Shown piece after piece: positions 1 to 11,416 of a stretch of DNA of 64,000 nucleotides. Source of the stretch: Gamsiella multidivaricata (lineage: Eukaryota; Mortierellomycota; Mortierellomycetes; Mortierellales; Mortierellaceae). The stretch lies in NCBI RefSeq assembly GCF_025024155.1, contig NW_026251770.1, forward strand, positions 172,464 through 236,463. Direction: 5' to 3'. The number at the start of each line of letters is the position of its first letter. Position 1 is the first letter of the stretch. Position numbers and translations under genes: made by a program. The notes under the pieces were generated by a model that was not told where the DNA came from, ran no database searches, and saw only the letters and a program-made list of their open reading frames with translations.

Positions 1-327
1 CTTAATCATCTCCGGGGTATCAGGTGTAGTCACACCTGTGATTGATTCTGCGGCGGTGTTGGTAGTAGTGGCACTGACTGTGGAAAAGGTTGCTTCAGAG
101 AGAAGGCTGGGCGAATCCACTGTGGTAGAGGGGAAGTGTGACATAGTGCGTGCCTCTGTAGTAGTGCCACACGTCTGAGGTGAGGTGGTCCTGGCCTCTG
201 TATGAAGCTCCGGCTCGGTCTTTATCTCTATCTTGGTCCCAGTTGCCTCGACGACTCCTTGTGTCGATGTAGATGGATTGGCGTTCAGGAGGACCCTGGT
301 CTTCTTTGCACGCCCGCCGTTTGCTCT
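1..327 (-). CDS. Partial gene, Thr/Ser-rich hypothetical protein (runs off the left edge)
   Basis: On the minus strand an open frame of about 109 codons runs from a likely 3' splice site (tttatag, AG at 329-328) to the window edge. The product is rich in Thr, Ser and Glu, with a basic start (R-A-N-G-G-R-A-K-K-T-R) and a segment IEIKTEPE that resembles a sumoylation-type motif. There is no recognisable domain. An in-frame TAG lies exactly at the splice site, so this is an internal or last exon; the first exon would lie above 330. An ATG at 596 in another frame might start it, but I could not link the two. I do not recognise the gene. The regular codon pattern suggests coding, but this is a weak call. 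Confidence 0.4.
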
Positions 328-1638
328 CTATAAAGGCTAAGGTTGGTTGCGATGTTGGATATATCAAATGAGGGGAAGAAAAGGAAGGTGTCAGCTCGTG
401 GGTGAAAAGATACAAGTCGCAACTGCAAGGAACGGATGGTGGTGAGGTGAAGCGGAAAGAAGTGACAAGAAAGAAGGGGGGCGGACCAAGTCACCAAGGT
501 GCCGATGCAAGTAAGGGGCAGACGGCATTCTATTTTTTCAAACGCGTCACATGCCTCAGGTCCCTTTCTCAGATCCCTGTTGTCGCCCACAGACATGATG
601 ACGACGGGGCAGGAGGGGAAACAAAATGGAGACTCTCATTCCGCTCTGTTTGATACTCACAGAGAGAAACACAAGGGTCGAGGTAAAATCGCTCTCTTAT
701 TCTGTGTAGACAGCGCTCGTTAAAAAATATCCACGCCACCCACATACACCAATCTTCAGCTCACACTTCAGAAATAAACAACGCGCCCAGACCCAACCAG
801 CATCGTGTCATCGTGTCGCACTGTCTCACCATGCCTTCGTCCCTTAGACGTTCCAGACGATTTCATCTCGGTCACAGAACATCCCACGCTCTGGAGCAGG
901 ATCCTAGCAAGATGAATACTATCCATTAGCGAGTTGCTGACCAACGACTGGAAGATGACGGGCCCAGGAAGAACTTGACGCCTACGGCACGTGCAGCTTG
1001 CGTTGTATTCGATTGCTGCCAGTTCTTCGGGTATTCATTTCGGCTGATGGTTCTTATGGGTGATGATTGGGATCGCGATTCGCTTGTTAGTGCTGGATTT
1101 TTGTTCTTGCTGTTGCTGCCGTTTGGCAGCCAAAGTTGGGACAGCCATTGCCACTGTCCTTATCGTCATAGTGTGTAGTGAAAAATTAAACATGAAACTG
1201 TAGCAGGAAACGATTAAGACATTTAAGCATCGTTTTCTTAAAGAGAAACGGTAATTGGAAATCATGGAATGGACAGTGAGGATGACAACGAGCGAGAGAT
1301 GGACAGCATAGCGACTTAGCAGTGAGTGGTTGTCAAACCAGAAGATAGCCAGGAGGAAACGCATATGAGAGTATGATGAGGATGACACTGAGGTGTGTAG
1401 GAAAGAATAATCCCTATGCTATAGTCTATTTGCGCTACTGTGAGTCGCGTCGCGTTTAACCTGTACTATCAGCTATTAACTATGTGCTATGTAACAGAGA
1501 GGATGACTACTGCCAGACACCCTGGAAACGAGCTTATTCAAGAAAGTTCTCTCAGCCTCTGCATCAGCCTAATTCCAGCTCTGGTCTTGGCATGGACACA
1601 CATGTTCATACTACTAAAACGACCACTACTCTTCGGAT
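328..1638. other. Intergenic stretch, no supported gene
   Basis: Mixed-composition DNA with only short, overlapping, mutually exclusive open frames on both strands. None has a recognisable motif or a sensible splice partner. It may hold the upstream exon and promoter of the left-edge gene. Confidence 0.5.
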
Positions 1639-2037
1639 GTGGCCAGTCTGCAGCAGAGAGTGTCTGCTCGCCTCCTATCCTGTACATACAGCATGGAGTC
1701 CAAACACGACTGCTCGTCCATTCCTGCCGTCATCGAGGTCAAACACAACGACATCAAGCAAGGAATCGCACAAGGTACTTTACAACTCAAGGCTGTTCTG
1801 ACTAAGACGCATGTAACAAACAGTGCCCTGGCATTCGTCTCATATGGAATTGTTACCGACTCTATGAAATGGCAGTTTCTGGAATATTTGTACAACTCCC
1901 CTGTCACTACTCCCCTGATTCGCAAGCCTTCACATTCTTACACAATCGACTATGTACTAGTCTACTCGTACAACTTGGCAAAACCAAGGTACATCAAGGA
2001 CTCAGGTTTCCCTGCGTACGGGCTCAATAGAGATTAA
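1639..2037 (+). pseudogene. Crinkler-like (CRN C-terminal) fragment
   Basis: The open frame encodes about 130 residues. Its middle reads A-V-I-E-V-K-H-N-D followed by QGIAQ and then YGIVTDSMKWQFLE. The E-x-K plus Gln-rich helix followed by GIVTD..KW.F.E is the pattern I associate with the PD-(D/E)xK-like C-terminal region of Crinkler proteins, which are abundant in Mortierellomycota and Glomeromycotina. The piece lacks an N-terminal LFLAK/DWL-like header, has no flanking exon that extends it, and its C-terminal part loses similarity before the stop at 2037. I read it as a truncated remnant. Family assignment is from memory of motif patterns, not a search, and a functional short protein cannot be excluded. 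Confidence 0.45.
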
Positions 2038-2315
2038 AGCCCTCCTAGCCAATTGTGCCGCAGAAAAACTAAGAAAAATGGATTTTGTCGCGATCATGGC
2101 ATTCGACGGTATGTGGTGCGTCTGTTTGTGCTACAACACGAGGCGTAAAATTCTTGTCAAATATGGTACCTTGATACTCCGCAACTTGCTCTTGCTGTAT
2201 GAATGCTGCTCTTGCTATATAAGAGTGTGTCTTCCCCTGCCAGATATCTCAGCAACAGTTCTCCAAGCACTTCTTCCCAGAACCCCGACCTTACCTACAG
2301 ACCCTCGCTTTCGCG

Positions 2316-2430
2316 CCTCAAGTCAAGTCAATCCCAAGATCTTCAAGTCAAGCCGATCCCAAGCTCTTCAAGTCAAGTCGATCCCAAGCTCTTCAAGTCA
2401 AGTCGATCCCAAGCTCTTCAAGTCCGACGT
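2316..2430. repeat. 25-bp tandem repeat, about 4.5 copies
   Basis: A unit of the form cttcaagtcaagtcgatccc plus aagct begins at 2316, 2341, 2366, 2391 and 2416. The first copy is slightly diverged and the last is incomplete. The period is not a multiple of 3, so successive copies fall in different frames. The overlapping open frames here are therefore probably not a protein under selection. Confidence 0.85.
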
Positions 2431-2571
2431 CGTTGCAGACACCATACAACACTCCCACTGTTGCGCCCCGCATTTACACGCATGGAGCCATTACACATTA
2501 CCATCTCGTGGAGAGTACTTGACTAGCTCGATCTATGCGACTTGCTGAGATGCACGGGAGTATCACGCGGC

Positions 2572-3410
2572 ATGAGCACTATCGTCACGTCCTACATCTC
2601 TGGCAGAGCCTTGGAAGTATCCGCGGTAGACCCGAGAAAGCGTATGTCGTTCAGCAGTAGAGCGTTGAGTCCCACGTTTCGACGAATCATCGAGAACCAC
2701 AACGGAGAACCACAACGGAGAACCACAACGGCATAGATGTGTCAGGCACACTCATCACTACTTCGGATCTTGAGGAGTTGCTGCAGATGAACCCTGCATG
2801 GATAAGCGTTGATAGGTGCGCGAACATGAAGGCGAAGGCCATGATGAGGATCTTTACTCGCGCAATGGTAAAGTGGCCACACATCACCACGGATCTATAC
2901 ATGACGAGTGGTGGCATACCACTGGATATTGCACCGCCCACAACGCTGCTACCATACGTCGACAGGGGTCGTATCTTTGTGCATGAGTGTAATGGCAAGT
3001 ACATCGGCATGACTAGCATGGTGCTTTACGATGACTCTGAGGTGGCGCCATGTCATCAGTGCGGTGCTGATGCCTGTGTGTACAATGGGTGCAGTAATTG
3101 CAGGTTGTACACATGTGATGACTGCAAGAGCTCAAGATGTACTAAATGTGACCCCGACAGCCATGGGAGATATTGCAGTGGGTGTATGGGCACATATGAA
3201 TGCTCCATGTGCGGTACGTATTACTGCTTGTGGGACAACACGCAGACCAGCACTGTGTCCACGTGTGTCATTTGCGGTGTAAGGGCTTGCTTAGTATGCG
3301 TACCGAGTATGCAAAAGTACAGAAAATGCCGGAACTCGTATTGTGGCCAGTGCATTACCATGGATAGTAGCCAGCCATGCTTGTGGAAGTGCAGCAGTAA
3401 TGGCCGATAG
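2572..3410 (+). pseudogene. Cys-rich zinc-binding-like protein gene, frame broken by a 13-bp triplication
   Basis: The long 3' part encodes about 220 residues. Its C-terminal half is packed with Cys pairs (CHQC, CSNC, CDDC, CTKC, CSGC, CSMC and more; roughly 24 Cys in 130 residues) with occasional His, suggesting several tandem zinc-binding modules. The upstream part, from an ATG at 2572, is in a different frame. The two frames meet exactly at a 13-bp unit present three times (2692-2730). Counting one copy instead of three puts both halves in one frame, giving about 270 codons. So a tandem duplication probably disabled the gene, unless translation restarts downstream. The second frame has no early ATG: its first in-frame start-like codon is GTG at 2739. 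I do not recognise the family. Confidence 0.55.
2692..2730. repeat. 13-bp perfect tandem triplication
   Basis: Three identical head-to-tail copies of gagaaccacaacg lie at 2692-2704, 2705-2717 and 2718-2730. They sit at the point where the Cys-rich reading frame shifts. Confidence 0.95.
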
Positions 3411-4557
3411 TGATCAACCAGTTGTCATTGTGAGTGCGCATTGTGGTTAGATACCGCTCGTGCTGCACCCTTTCAGAGCGTCTGTGAGGCTACACAGACT
3501 TCCCGCAGTTGAATTAAAAAAAGTTGGAGCCCCCTGAGTAACGTATTGGAGGTGGCTCATATGGCGAGCCTCATATTGTTGTAACTGCATCTGCTTCTGT
3601 GTCTTGTTCTGGGTCTGGGGCACGAACAGGGATTGGGCCTGATACTTTAACTCTTTAATAAATTTTCCGCTTTACTTTTAAGAGTGTTTGCAGATGTACA
3701 TTCAGATCAAAATGGGATCCCACAAGATCTAGGTGACGCTGCACTAGCAAGGTTCGCATCTGAACCTGCAGCTTCATCAAAATCTGTACGATTTTCAGCG
3801 CAGACGAAATGAAGAACAGTGTGAAGTTGAGCAATACCGAGCTGCGGTATGGATTGCATAGATTGTCGACTGCTCAAAGCGCACAGGATACTCGGAGTCT
3901 TGAGTATGTTGAAAAAATAGTAATTGAACGCTGTGATGTACTATGGTTGTTAAGAAAAATACCTGTCTATAAGATATTCTGCATTGCAATGGTTCTTCGT
4001 TTCTTATTTTCTGGCTGCAGGATAGTCTAAGGACGATTCCTGAGGGACTTTGTCCTCTCGCGCGGAAGAAAACGCTTTTTTTTTGTCGGGCCGTGTGAGT
4101 GCTTACGAATAGACTGCACACATAAACAATAGCAACAAGACTAGGGGTGGAGAAATCTGGATCGCGCAGATGTTTGATTGGAATAGGCCGTATTCCGCTG
4201 TCTCGTCTCGTTTCCCAATGTTTCTGGCTGTGGTACGTTAGGCCAACCACACGCAGCTCTGTTTTCTCCTTTTCGCCCCTCCCTCTTCTTTACTCCCCCA
4301 TCGCCCATGTTCTTTTGACACCTGCATCTACGTTCGCATTATTCAGCCTCTCTTTCCATCTCCCCATTTCATTTGCATGTGGTGTTGTGTGTATGTGTAT
4401 GTAAGAACCAGCACAGCCAGTATCTCAGCGCTTAACATACCTCGAACACTTGCATCGCATACTCCACTCCACGCCACACAGCCGCATCGCACACACACAT
4501 CCTTCCCATCTCTCCTCAGTTCCATGAGGCAGCATCCATCTGCTTCCATTCAGCATC
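3411..4557. other. Intergenic region and leader of the GATA gene
   Basis: No gene is supported. The first 700 bp are AT-rich with a small inverted repeat near 3552-3568 (ggctc/gagcc). From about 4250 to 4557 the DNA is C/T-rich on the plus strand, a typical pyrimidine-rich fungal promoter/5' leader running into the ATG at 4558. Confidence 0.5.
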
Positions 4558-7500
4558 ATGGATAGCCGTCCACATCCCGCAGAACTCTCCGCTCCAGCCA
4601 TAGAGGCTCACCGTCCTGATCCTCGACTGCCATCTTCACATCCTCCGCTCTCTCGACACCACAGCAACTCGGGGCACGACCCATACGAGATCCACGCCAG
4701 TGCCGCCTATATCTCGTCCTCTTCACAATTCCCCACCACGCCCTTGTTCCCTGACGACGGGTACCGGCAGTATCCCCGGCCGCCGCAGCTACAGCACCAG
4801 CCTCAGTTTCAGCTCCATTACCGCCAGTATCTCGATGGACAGCATCCCTTGGACAGACCAGATATGGATCTTGACGATGGCCCTCCTTCCGAACAGTACC
4901 CTCCCCATGTTACTAAATCGTCCCTCTACAGGCAATCATCATCCTGGGCAACACAAGGCCACAACCCTAAGACCCAGCTCTCCTCATCAGCTCTCGGTCA
5001 TTCCTCCAACGGGCCATCCTCAACCCCTCGAGGAGGCCATCCTTACGTTGGCCAAGCCCAAGAGGACACTGGACGTCCCTTCCCTCCAGCATCCTCTCTG
5101 TTGCTTCACGCTCATGGATCATCTCCTCGCCATTCATCCTATCCATTTACCTCACCCTCCACTTCCTCGGCCGGCGTGGCTCTTGTAGACCGAGAACGCG
5201 AACGCGAACGTGAACTAGAACGAGACCAAGAAAAGGAAAGAAAGAGGGAGAGGGTCAGCGAACCGGGGTACGCATGTTCAGGAGGCCAAAGTTCACTAGT
5301 TCATCATCCAGAGGAGCCCTTACGAACATTGTCGTCCTTGGCTTATCAGCATCAGCATCAACAGCAGCAACAGCAACAGCAACAGGAAGCAGCCCAGTCT
5401 TCCATTCACAGTGCGATTTTTCCACAAACGATGGCCCCTCCGGATGACGGTTATGCTGCAGGTCCCCAAGATCGCGCTGCTGAGGTCAAAGATTCGGCTA
5501 ATCTTGATGTAGTCAATCGGGCTCTGGATCACCCCTCAACCATAACATCTTTTCACCAACATGAAGATCAAAGACGCCTCCACAGTCTGTCACATTCTGC
5601 CCAGCACCCCTACCGGTCTCACTTGGCCCATGGCCAAAGCTATCGAGGACACCGCTACGAGGATATACCTCCCAAGTACGAGGGCGAATATGATCTCGAT
5701 CAGCAGAACCCCCAACGAGTGTACTCACCACAACAGCAATCAGACTACCAGCACCATTCACCGCTTCATCTATCCATACCAGTTGATCCAAAGTATGAAC
5801 CGCGTCCTTTTCATCATCCTCAACAACAGCGACCCTCAACTCTACGGCATTCGTCCTCGTATTCTCATGAACACCATTCCTCAGCCTCTCCTGTCTCCTA
5901 TAGTCCTCCGTCTTCACACTATCCTGACAGTCCCTCATTCTCAGCATCACAGACGCAACTGCAACATCAGCAACCAGCGCAACCCTATCAGCCGGGCCAA
6001 CAAGGGAATGCGCGACGGGCCTCAGCCCCACGAGTACCCAGCAAATCGATAATGTCGTCGCTGCCGAGCCTTTCTCGCCGAGAGCCTACTGACCGCACGG
6101 GCGACGGCAGCCATAGCACGACACACGACTCCAGTTATGATAGTAACGCTGAGGAAGATGAGGACATGTCACCGTTCAACATCAAGACCCACGACCCTCG
6201 ATTCAAATTTGGCACGGATATGCCGAACACTGTGGATTTGAAGGCCGCAATTGAGAGCTGTGATATTCTATGCAAATTTGCGCTCCACTATACAGAGCAA
6301 GCAAATACGGTGCATGATGACCGCCGATCGTCGGAGTTGGACCCAGAGATGCGAGCGAACCTGCAGAAGATTCGATACATGAATACGACGATGCTTATGG
6401 GACTGCAGCATGTCATCAAGACGAATGAAAAGGTTGCGGATGATGGTGGGGAGCTGTCACCTTCACAATCGAATGCTACATCACAGGAACGGATAGAGAG
6501 AGAGACCAGTCCAGTAAGGTTCAGTAACGGGGTGCCACCAAACGAGCTGGTACATGAACTCGCCAAGGTTGCTACATCGATCTTCCAGCTTGCAATCCGT
6601 ATCAAGGCCTGGGTGGGCATGACTCCCAGGGAGCGAGAGCTTGACGAGGAGATTAATACGATCCGAGGAAAGCGATGCGTGCTTCTGGACAGCACTTTGG
6701 CACCATCGGTTGTGGACCAACATGGCAACGTACAGAAGGACTGGACTGTCGTGCCCGCAACATCATCGACCTCCAAGAGCTATTATGAACGACAGAGGGA
6801 TTTGGTGCAGCCACGACCGTCGCACAACTATCCCTTGAACCAGAGGCACAGGCAACAGCAGCAGCCCTTCGAAAGGTATGATCAACCTCGTCCTGCCATC
6901 AACAGAGATTTGCATCGCAGCCAAATGGAGGTAGACCATGAGGGAAGGCCTTTTATGAAGCACGGAAACAGCAGCAGTGCTATGGCGTCGCTTTCGACGT
7001 CGCATCGTGGTCACAGTTTCAAAGAAGGCTTTTCGACATCGTACTCGTCTGACTCGGGCATGAGCAGAGTTGGCTATCGCCACAGCAACAGCAGTGTCAC
7101 TAGCGTTGATGGCTACAGCAAGAACAACAGCACCGAGGGCGGCCGCAACTCGAAGAGTGGCGAGGCACCCTATCAAAAGTACCGCAAGCGCGCCAAGCGG
7201 ACCCAGCCTCCTGGCCGATGTCTGTCCTGCGATTCCTCGGATACGCCAGAGTGGCGTCGTGGACCTGATGGTGCCCGCACATTATGCAATGCCTGCGGTC
7301 TTCGTATGTACTTTTTTTATGCACTCTATATGTTCAATGTATTGGGTCCATTGGAACGTAATACTAAAGGCATTTATCTACTTTCCTTTTGCAGATTATG
7401 CCAAGTTATTGAAGCGCCAAAGCGAACAGGGCCAACTAGCTGCGGGACCCACGTCTCTGAAGAGCCGAGTGATAAACACACGAATGGAGCAGCTACAGGC

Positions 7501-7924
7501 GATTGCGCTCCCATTGCGAAAGCGGAATAGCAGTCAGACTGCAGAATCAACCCCGCACGCAGATCCATCTGGATCCGACACTGCCACTCCAATAGCCACT
7601 GCGACTGGCGAGCTATTAGGGCCTTCAGGGGTAGGGTCTCCAGGAATAGGATCTTCAGGAGTAAGATCTTCAGGAGCAGGGCCTTCAGAGGCAGGATCTT
7701 CCCAGGCAGAATCTTTAGGGGTAGGAGCCTCAGAGATAGGGTCTTCGGGTTCAGAATCGAGCAGCGTGCAAACGGAGGCTTCATCGGCCCCTAGCTCTGT
7801 CGGAGAATCGGATTCGTACCAACTATCAGAGTCCAAAAAGATGGCAGATCAAGATGCTGCCGCTGTCGCAGTTTCCTCGACTGAGAATGGAGTTGTTGAC
7901 AAGGAGCTGAAGAAGGAGGGATGA
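4558..7924 (+). CDS. Large GATA-type zinc-finger transcription factor
   Basis: Two exons, 4558-7303 and 7395-7924 (91-bp GTATGT...TTGCAG intron), encode 1091 residues. The GATA finger has C888, C891, C910 and C913 (C-x2-C-x18-C-x2-C). It is preceded by a basic K-Y-R-K-R-A-K-R-T-Q patch and followed, across the intron, by GLHYAKLLKR. The intron falls inside the codon for that His; reading through it gives a false extension. Residues about 546-711 form a second conserved-looking, mostly helical region, starting DPRFKFG and ending in GKRCVLLD. The rest is Gln/His/Ser/Pro-rich, with a polyGln tract and an E-R-rich run, as in many fungal regulators. The tail contains degenerate GSS/G-hexapeptide repeats. 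The 18-residue loop is the class seen in white-collar and plant GATA proteins, but I see no PAS domain, so I give no symbol. It should act in the nucleus on GATA sites; its targets are unknown. Confidence 0.9.
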
Positions 7925-8141
7925 TGATGGATTTGGTCAAGATGAGGAATATTTTTGTGCTACGCCTTTTTTTTTCTTTTCCTCCTTTGTTTTCATTGTC
8001 AATTACTGTGTACCATAGCATTCTACTTCTTTACATATAAACTTATTTTAGCAATTCGATGGAGCAAAAACAACAGCCTGGAGATAAATGGATCTACTCA
8101 ATATGCTTTGGAGATCTCTTTTGATTAGTATCTTTATGAAG

Positions 8142-8175
<34 letters not shown>

Positions 8176-8369
8176 TAGAAGAAACAAGCAAAGGACTTTT
8201 TTTGGTATATACAAGGTGCGGAAGAAAATCAGATAACAAGGCTGTAAAGAAAGAAACCACAATCAACATAAAAATGAAGTGAGGAGTAAAGAGCAAAGGG
8301 CACATTCAGATATGTGGATGATCTAATTGAATAACATGTCGGAAAAAAGGAATGAAAGAGTCGGGTTCC
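7925..8369. other. Converging 3' regions with a poly-A tract
   Basis: This is the 3' flank of the GATA gene and of the minus-strand gene beyond. It contains a run of 30 adenines at 8142-8171. No gene is seen. Confidence 0.6.
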
Positions 8370-9528
8370 TTAGAAGACGTCCTCATAACCGAGGTCCCAG
8401 CAAGTCAGCGGATCCTGCATCTTCACAGCCGAGGTATCGTGGAGCTGATCTCGTTCACCGACCGTCTGACGTCTCCTCTCAGCCGCAGCCTCTCTCTCGA
8501 AATCCAGCAGGGCTGAGTAGTCTTTACAGGTAGCTCTGCATTCAAGCGCATTCACCAGGTCGTCAATCTCGTCCTGTTCCATGCTGCTTTCAACTTCTTC
8601 CTCCATGTCCTGACAACTCTGCTGCTCGTGTGATTGTAGGTGATTGCTTGGGGTATGCCGATGATGGTGATGACCTCGTTCGAGCCATTGAGCCTTCTCT
8701 TCGTTACCGAGACTTTCCCAGTAGATCATCTTTGCGATAAAGAGGTCGTCAAATCGTTGGGTCTGTGAGGCGAGTTCCTGAAAGGCCTCGCGTTTCAGCA
8801 TCATGAGTTCGTGGTGATGATCCGGATCTGTGGGCATGGCGGAGGAAGATGTCGGCGAAGGCGGTGAGGAGGGAGAATGGGATGTGGAGGAAGAAGAGAA
8901 AAAATCCGAGTCCGATCCAGATACGGACTCAAAGTCTGATTTAGTGGGAGGCGATCCGAAGTTGTGGGTCCGAGATGCTGCTACGGTGGTGGAGCCTCCT
9001 GCAGAAGTGCTACTGGAGCGCTTCTTAATGGAAGTGTGACCAGGGCGACGTATCCTATAGGCTTGGTTCGGTAGGACGAGAGATGGGGTTGAGGAGAGCT
9101 GGCGAGGGAGTTCGATTGATTGCAGGAGACGAAAAAAATAGGTCAGAGAGGTATGATAACCCTAATATTTCCATTCATCCCCTATTGAACATTCGGGCCG
9201 AAAAAAAAGCGCGGGAATATCGAGCTAAAGAAGTCAGAGCGATACGAAATGAATAAAATAAACTCACCCCGTGGACTCTTGGACGCTCGCTTGATACAGT
9301 GAAGATTGATTGGGGAGTATGGTTATTGTTGCCGACAGAAGAGGAAGTGGTAGTGGTCCGATGGAGCGCATGAGAGCGTGCAGCGATGCGTTCTTTGAGT
9401 CGCAAGTAGGTGATGGGGACGGAGGACTTTGGTTTAAAGTGGTGATGAGGCTGGAAAGGGAGACGGCCCAGTGGTTGGCGGCGCCAATGTTTCCGAAGAC
9501 CTCGGTTGCTGGACTTGTGGAGACGCAT
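8370..9528 (-). CDS. Hypothetical protein, two exons
   Basis: Exon 1 is 9528-9268 and exon 2 is 9098-8370 (GTGAGT donor, 169-bp intron), giving about 329 residues. The N-terminal exon is basic (segment VPITYLRLKERIAARSHAL). Exon 2 begins LSSTPSLVLPNQAYRIRR, followed by a Ser/Thr/Pro-rich stretch. The C-terminal half is acidic and helical (REAFQELASQTQRFDDLF, then E/D-rich, ending DLGYEDVF). No domain is recognised. The acceptor was chosen because its phase matches; an alternative acceptor at 9162 would keep the exon-2 frame but not the phase of exon 1. The start is the first ATG after an in-frame stop. The exon-2 frame is clearly coding; the junction and start are less sure. Confidence 0.55.
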
Positions 9529-10608
9529 AGATGGACTTTGTGTTCAAGGACGAAGGGAGGAGGAGTTGAAAGGTGATGGCGAACGAGAAAAAAGGACGGG
9601 TGAGAAGAGAGATATTGAGGTCAAATTACTATGTGCGAGGATTCATGCGGATTCCGTTGTCCAATCAGGGAGCAGCTGCAATTCGCGCTCTCGTATCGAG
9701 TATCATCATGGTGTATGGATATTTTTACTCGCCATGTCTATGGGCGTTATTCCCGGAGAACGTCGAACTTGGCGGCTCTTCTGATAATCTTCGTTCGTCA
9801 TGGTGCCACTGAAAGAGGATGAGTGCACTTATCTCTGTCAATGACGCACTATACCCCTCACCTCGTTCGCAAAAGCAGACTACCATAGGCTGGTGAAAAG
9901 GACCATTACGCATCATTCTAATCCTACGTGTCAAGAACTAAGCAAGAACCCTATCTCGTCGTAAGTGGCATTGCTTCAGGTGCTCTAGGAAGGGTTGTCC
10001 TGGCCTAAAGCGATTTCAGAGTTCAGCTACTGTTGGCCTGTTTTCTGAGTTGGTCAATCAGTTGCGTCGCGAGGAATGGTGATCATCTTGCTCATTAAAC
10101 TGATCTTACCAAACGATCTACAAGGGTTGGATTTCAAAAGTAGAGCGTTATTATTTTGCGCAAGCGTACTGGCTTATTATGGCGACGGGCCTGGAACATC
10201 TTCTACAGTGACTCCTACTATATAGACTCATGATCAATCACAGTCGCCGCTGTGGACAGGAATAGGGCTATGGTCTTTGTAGTGCTTGCTAACAAAGAGT
10301 AACTGCGCCCTATACAACATGGGTACCTGTGGCCCTCATGATACAGTGCCAAAGAACAGGTAACGACGTTCACGCTACACCCTCATTCATAGCGAAGGAA
10401 AGCCACTCGGACGCGACAACTAGCATGAGATACATTTTGCGATTAACAGCGCAAACGACTTTTTACGCGATAATGAACAATGGTTTCTTTATAATTTGAT
10501 GCTCTAGATGATTTCTTTTTGTGCTGGCAACTCTCATCACCAACCAGCTCCCTTTCGTCCTCCCCCCTGCCACTTAATCCAGCCCAAATAAAAAAGACGT
10601 CCAGACAT
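9529..10608. other. Intergenic region, no supported gene
   Basis: Short open frames only. The first few hundred bases are probably promoter of the minus-strand gene ending at 9528. No RNA gene was recognised by eye. Confidence 0.5.
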
Positions 10609-11416
10609 CTACTTTCCAAGCTTCTTGCGTAAGGCTCTGGTTCTCTTGCGCAACTTCTTGTACTTGTGCTTTCTCATCTTAATCCTCCTCTTGCGCAACA
10701 CACTCGTCATATGCATCGTGTTGGTCTCATCCAGCTCGTCCATGACACTCTCACGAGGAGTCTGCACTGGCAGCTGAATCCAGTTCTGACCGTCAATGCT
10801 CGAAACACTGAATTGCTTATCTCCAATCTGTCGCAAGAAGTCCTGGAATGCCTGCTCTGTGTTTCTGTTATGGATGGATCCCTGGTGCACTGGATTCGGT
10901 GGTGTGAATGGGCGCAGCGATGAGAAATAGTGGGTCAAATCCTCAATTGAATCTATTGTGAGATAAAGATCGCCGTGCATTCGACGTTAATTGAAGTACT
11001 CGGTACAATCTGGCAAGGAAGAATGAGACCTTCGTAAAAGGCGATGGCCAATTTACAGTTAAAAACTTGCCTTCGTAGTCATCTGATATATGCTGTTGTG
11101 TCTCAATGGGTGCATTGGTGACGCTAAGCAAAGGACGGTGCAGAGCAAAGAAAGAACCGTTGGCAAGATCAACCCTGTCCATCGAAGCAGCGTGAATAGG
11201 ACGCTCGGGGGTGACGAGTGAAGCAAAGTCGAATTGAGACATGTCGCTGGAAGAGGAAGAGGAAGACGACGAAGAAGAAGAGGAGGACTGATAGCGGCGA
11301 GCAGCAACGCAAAGTGAGGCACTTGCGGAATGGGCATCAACTTTGGCCGCGGCCGCAAGGCGTGAGGCCATGGGTCCGGAAGCGGAACGCCTCACTACCG
11401 AGAGACTGAAGAGCAT
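10609..11416 (-). CDS. Mitochondrial small-subunit ribosomal protein mS38 (Cox24/AURKAIP1 family)
   Basis: Exon 1 is 11416-11071 and exon 2 is 10952-10609, giving 229 residues. The very basic C-terminus (R-K-R-R-I-K-M-R-K-H-K-Y-K-K-L-R-K-R and on to KKLGK) is the signature of the mS38/Cox24/AURKAIP1 family, which sits in the mitoribosomal small subunit; yeast Cox24 is also needed for COX1 mRNA processing. The N-terminus is Arg/Ala/Ser-rich with no acids, as in a mitochondrial presequence, followed by a 14-Ser homopolymer. The intron (10953-11070, 118 bp) starts with GC (AG|GCAAGT) rather than GT. That choice joins DDYE to DSIEDLTHYF in phase, whereas reading through meets a stop. Nuclear-encoded, mitochondrial product. 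Confidence 0.85.

Noticed and set aside
1035..1388. 117-codon minus-strand frame
   Set aside because: No motif, irregular codon pattern and no neighbouring exon; probably chance.
2316..2430. CRISPR-like array
   Set aside because: The units are contiguous 25-bp tandem copies without unique spacers, in a eukaryotic genome.
7304..7530. Continuation of the GATA reading frame past the finger to a stop at 7530
   Set aside because: This reads through a 91-bp intron with good GTATGT and TTGCAG sites. Splicing restores GLHYAKLLKR, the expected GATA C-terminal tail, and a longer open exon.
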